Source of the DNA: Erythrobacter sp.
GTDB taxonomy: Bacteria; Pseudomonadota; Alphaproteobacteria; Sphingomonadales; Sphingomonadaceae
Direction of reading: 5' to 3'
Assembly: GCA_030731635.1 (NCBI GenBank)
Contig: JANQTR010000075.1
Location: 1-5,205 of the forward strand
DNA: 5,205 nt
The notes beneath the pieces were generated by a model that searched no databases, had not been told where the DNA came from, and saw only the letters and a program-made list of their open reading frames with translations. A program made the translations under genes and the position numbers. Positions 4,744 through 5,205 of this stretch are shown one piece after another. Each line of letters opens with the position of its first letter. The first letter of the stretch is position 1.

Positions 4744-5205
4744 ATGAAACGCAAGTTCAAGACCAAGCTGCTGGTAGCCGCGCTTGCGGCAGTGCCGATG
4801 GTGGCAATGCCCGCAACTACGGCCACGGCGCAGCAAGTTGCTCGTCCGTCGCAGGAAGTCGTCCTGTCGATTGGCCGCGGCGAATTGGTGACGGTGCCCG
4901 GCTCGATGGCTGACGTGTTCGTCGCCAACGATGAAATTGCCGACGTGCAGATCAAATCGCAGCGTCAGCTTTATGTGTTCGGCAAGGCGGGCGGTGAAAC
5001 CACCATCTACGCCAGCAACGAACGCGGCGACGTGATCTTTTCGGCCAATATCCGGGTCGGATCGAACATCGGCAGCATTGATCAGATGCTGGCGCTGGCG
5101 ATGCCCAATGCCAAGGTGAGCGTGTCGACAATGGGCACCAACACCGTGCTGCTGACCGGCACGGTGGCTGCACCCGAAGACGCTGCCGAGGCTGAACGCC
5201 TGGTG
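4744..5205 (+). CDS. cpaC: Tad pilus secretin CpaC/RcpA, N-terminal part, cut by the window end
   Basis: Outer-membrane secretin of the Flp pilus; the first 154 residues are visible and the frame is open at the window end. A Sec signal peptide is clear: basic MKRKFKTK, hydrophobic LLVAALAAVPMVAM and a probable cut after ATA (residues 27-29). The pilus-secretin N-terminal domain follows (about 35-105), with SQEVVLSIGRGELVTV, DVFVANDEIADVQI, LYVFGKAGGETTIYA and VIFSANIRV. A BON-like segment then begins (IDQMLALAMPNAKVSV, VLLTGTVAAPEDAAEAERLV). The secretin channel domain would lie beyond the window. This start gives a normal signal peptide and has GAGGGGGG upstream; an in-frame ATG at 4666, 7 nt after cpaB and with GAGG 5 nt upstream, would add 26 residues before the signal peptide. 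Identification is secure; the start is uncertain. Confidence 0.92.
   Translation, partial: MKRKFKTKLLVAALAAVPMVAMPATTATAQQVARPSQEVVLSIGRGELVTVPGSMADVFVANDEIADVQIKSQRQLYVFGKAGGETTIYASNERGDVIFSANIRVGSNIGSIDQMLALAMPNAKVSVSTMGTNTVLLTGTVAAPEDAAEAERLV

Overview
The window looks like chromosomal DNA of a GC-rich alphaproteobacterium, most likely a member of the Sphingomonadales (Erythrobacter, Novosphingobium or Sphingomonas type). This rests on protein resemblance judged by eye, the cpaA-cpaB-cpaC order of an alphaproteobacterial Tad pilus locus, and an intergenic CCCTTCGAC-AGCTCAGGG repeat of a kind I associate with that order. No database search was possible.

Layout. (1) 1-385, plus strand: the 3' part of rnhA (RNase HI), cut by the window start. 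(2) 386-514: a short convergent intergenic stretch holding three tandem 21-bp units, the last of which forms a long imperfect hairpin with a downstream inverted copy. (3) 515-2756 (probably to 2846), minus strand: three co-directional genes. In order of transcription they are an alpha/beta hydrolase (lysophospholipase/monoacylglycerol lipase type), a DauA-like FAD-dependent oxidoreductase overlapping it by 4 nt, and a small single-repeat DUF1508/YegP-like protein 62 nt further on. (4) About 2847-2921: a divergent intergenic region. (5) 2922/2949-5205, plus strand: the start of a Tad/Flp (Cpa) pilus operon, with cpaA (prepilin peptidase), cpaB (periplasmic assembly protein) and the 5' part of cpaC (outer-membrane secretin), which runs off the window end.

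How the genes work together. The Cpa proteins are parts of one machine. CpaA matures the pilins, CpaC forms the outer-membrane channel and CpaB sits in the periplasm with it. No Flp pilin (pilA) gene lies upstream of cpaA in this window. The hydrolase and oxidoreductase are translationally coupled, but their substrates cannot be read from sequence.

Most notable points. The hydrolase reading frame continues upstream of its only canonical start (GTG) through family-like sequence to an ATT codon 5 nt behind a perfect GGAGG, so either ATT initiates or there is a 1-nt indel. The oxidoreductase keeps the DauA substrate-carboxylate residues but has lost the residues linked to D-arginine preference. 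cpaC has two in-frame starts, each with a ribosome binding site. TAACC words recur upstream of cpaA and cpaB. I found no convincing novel system; the content is recognisable housekeeping and Tad-pilus genes.
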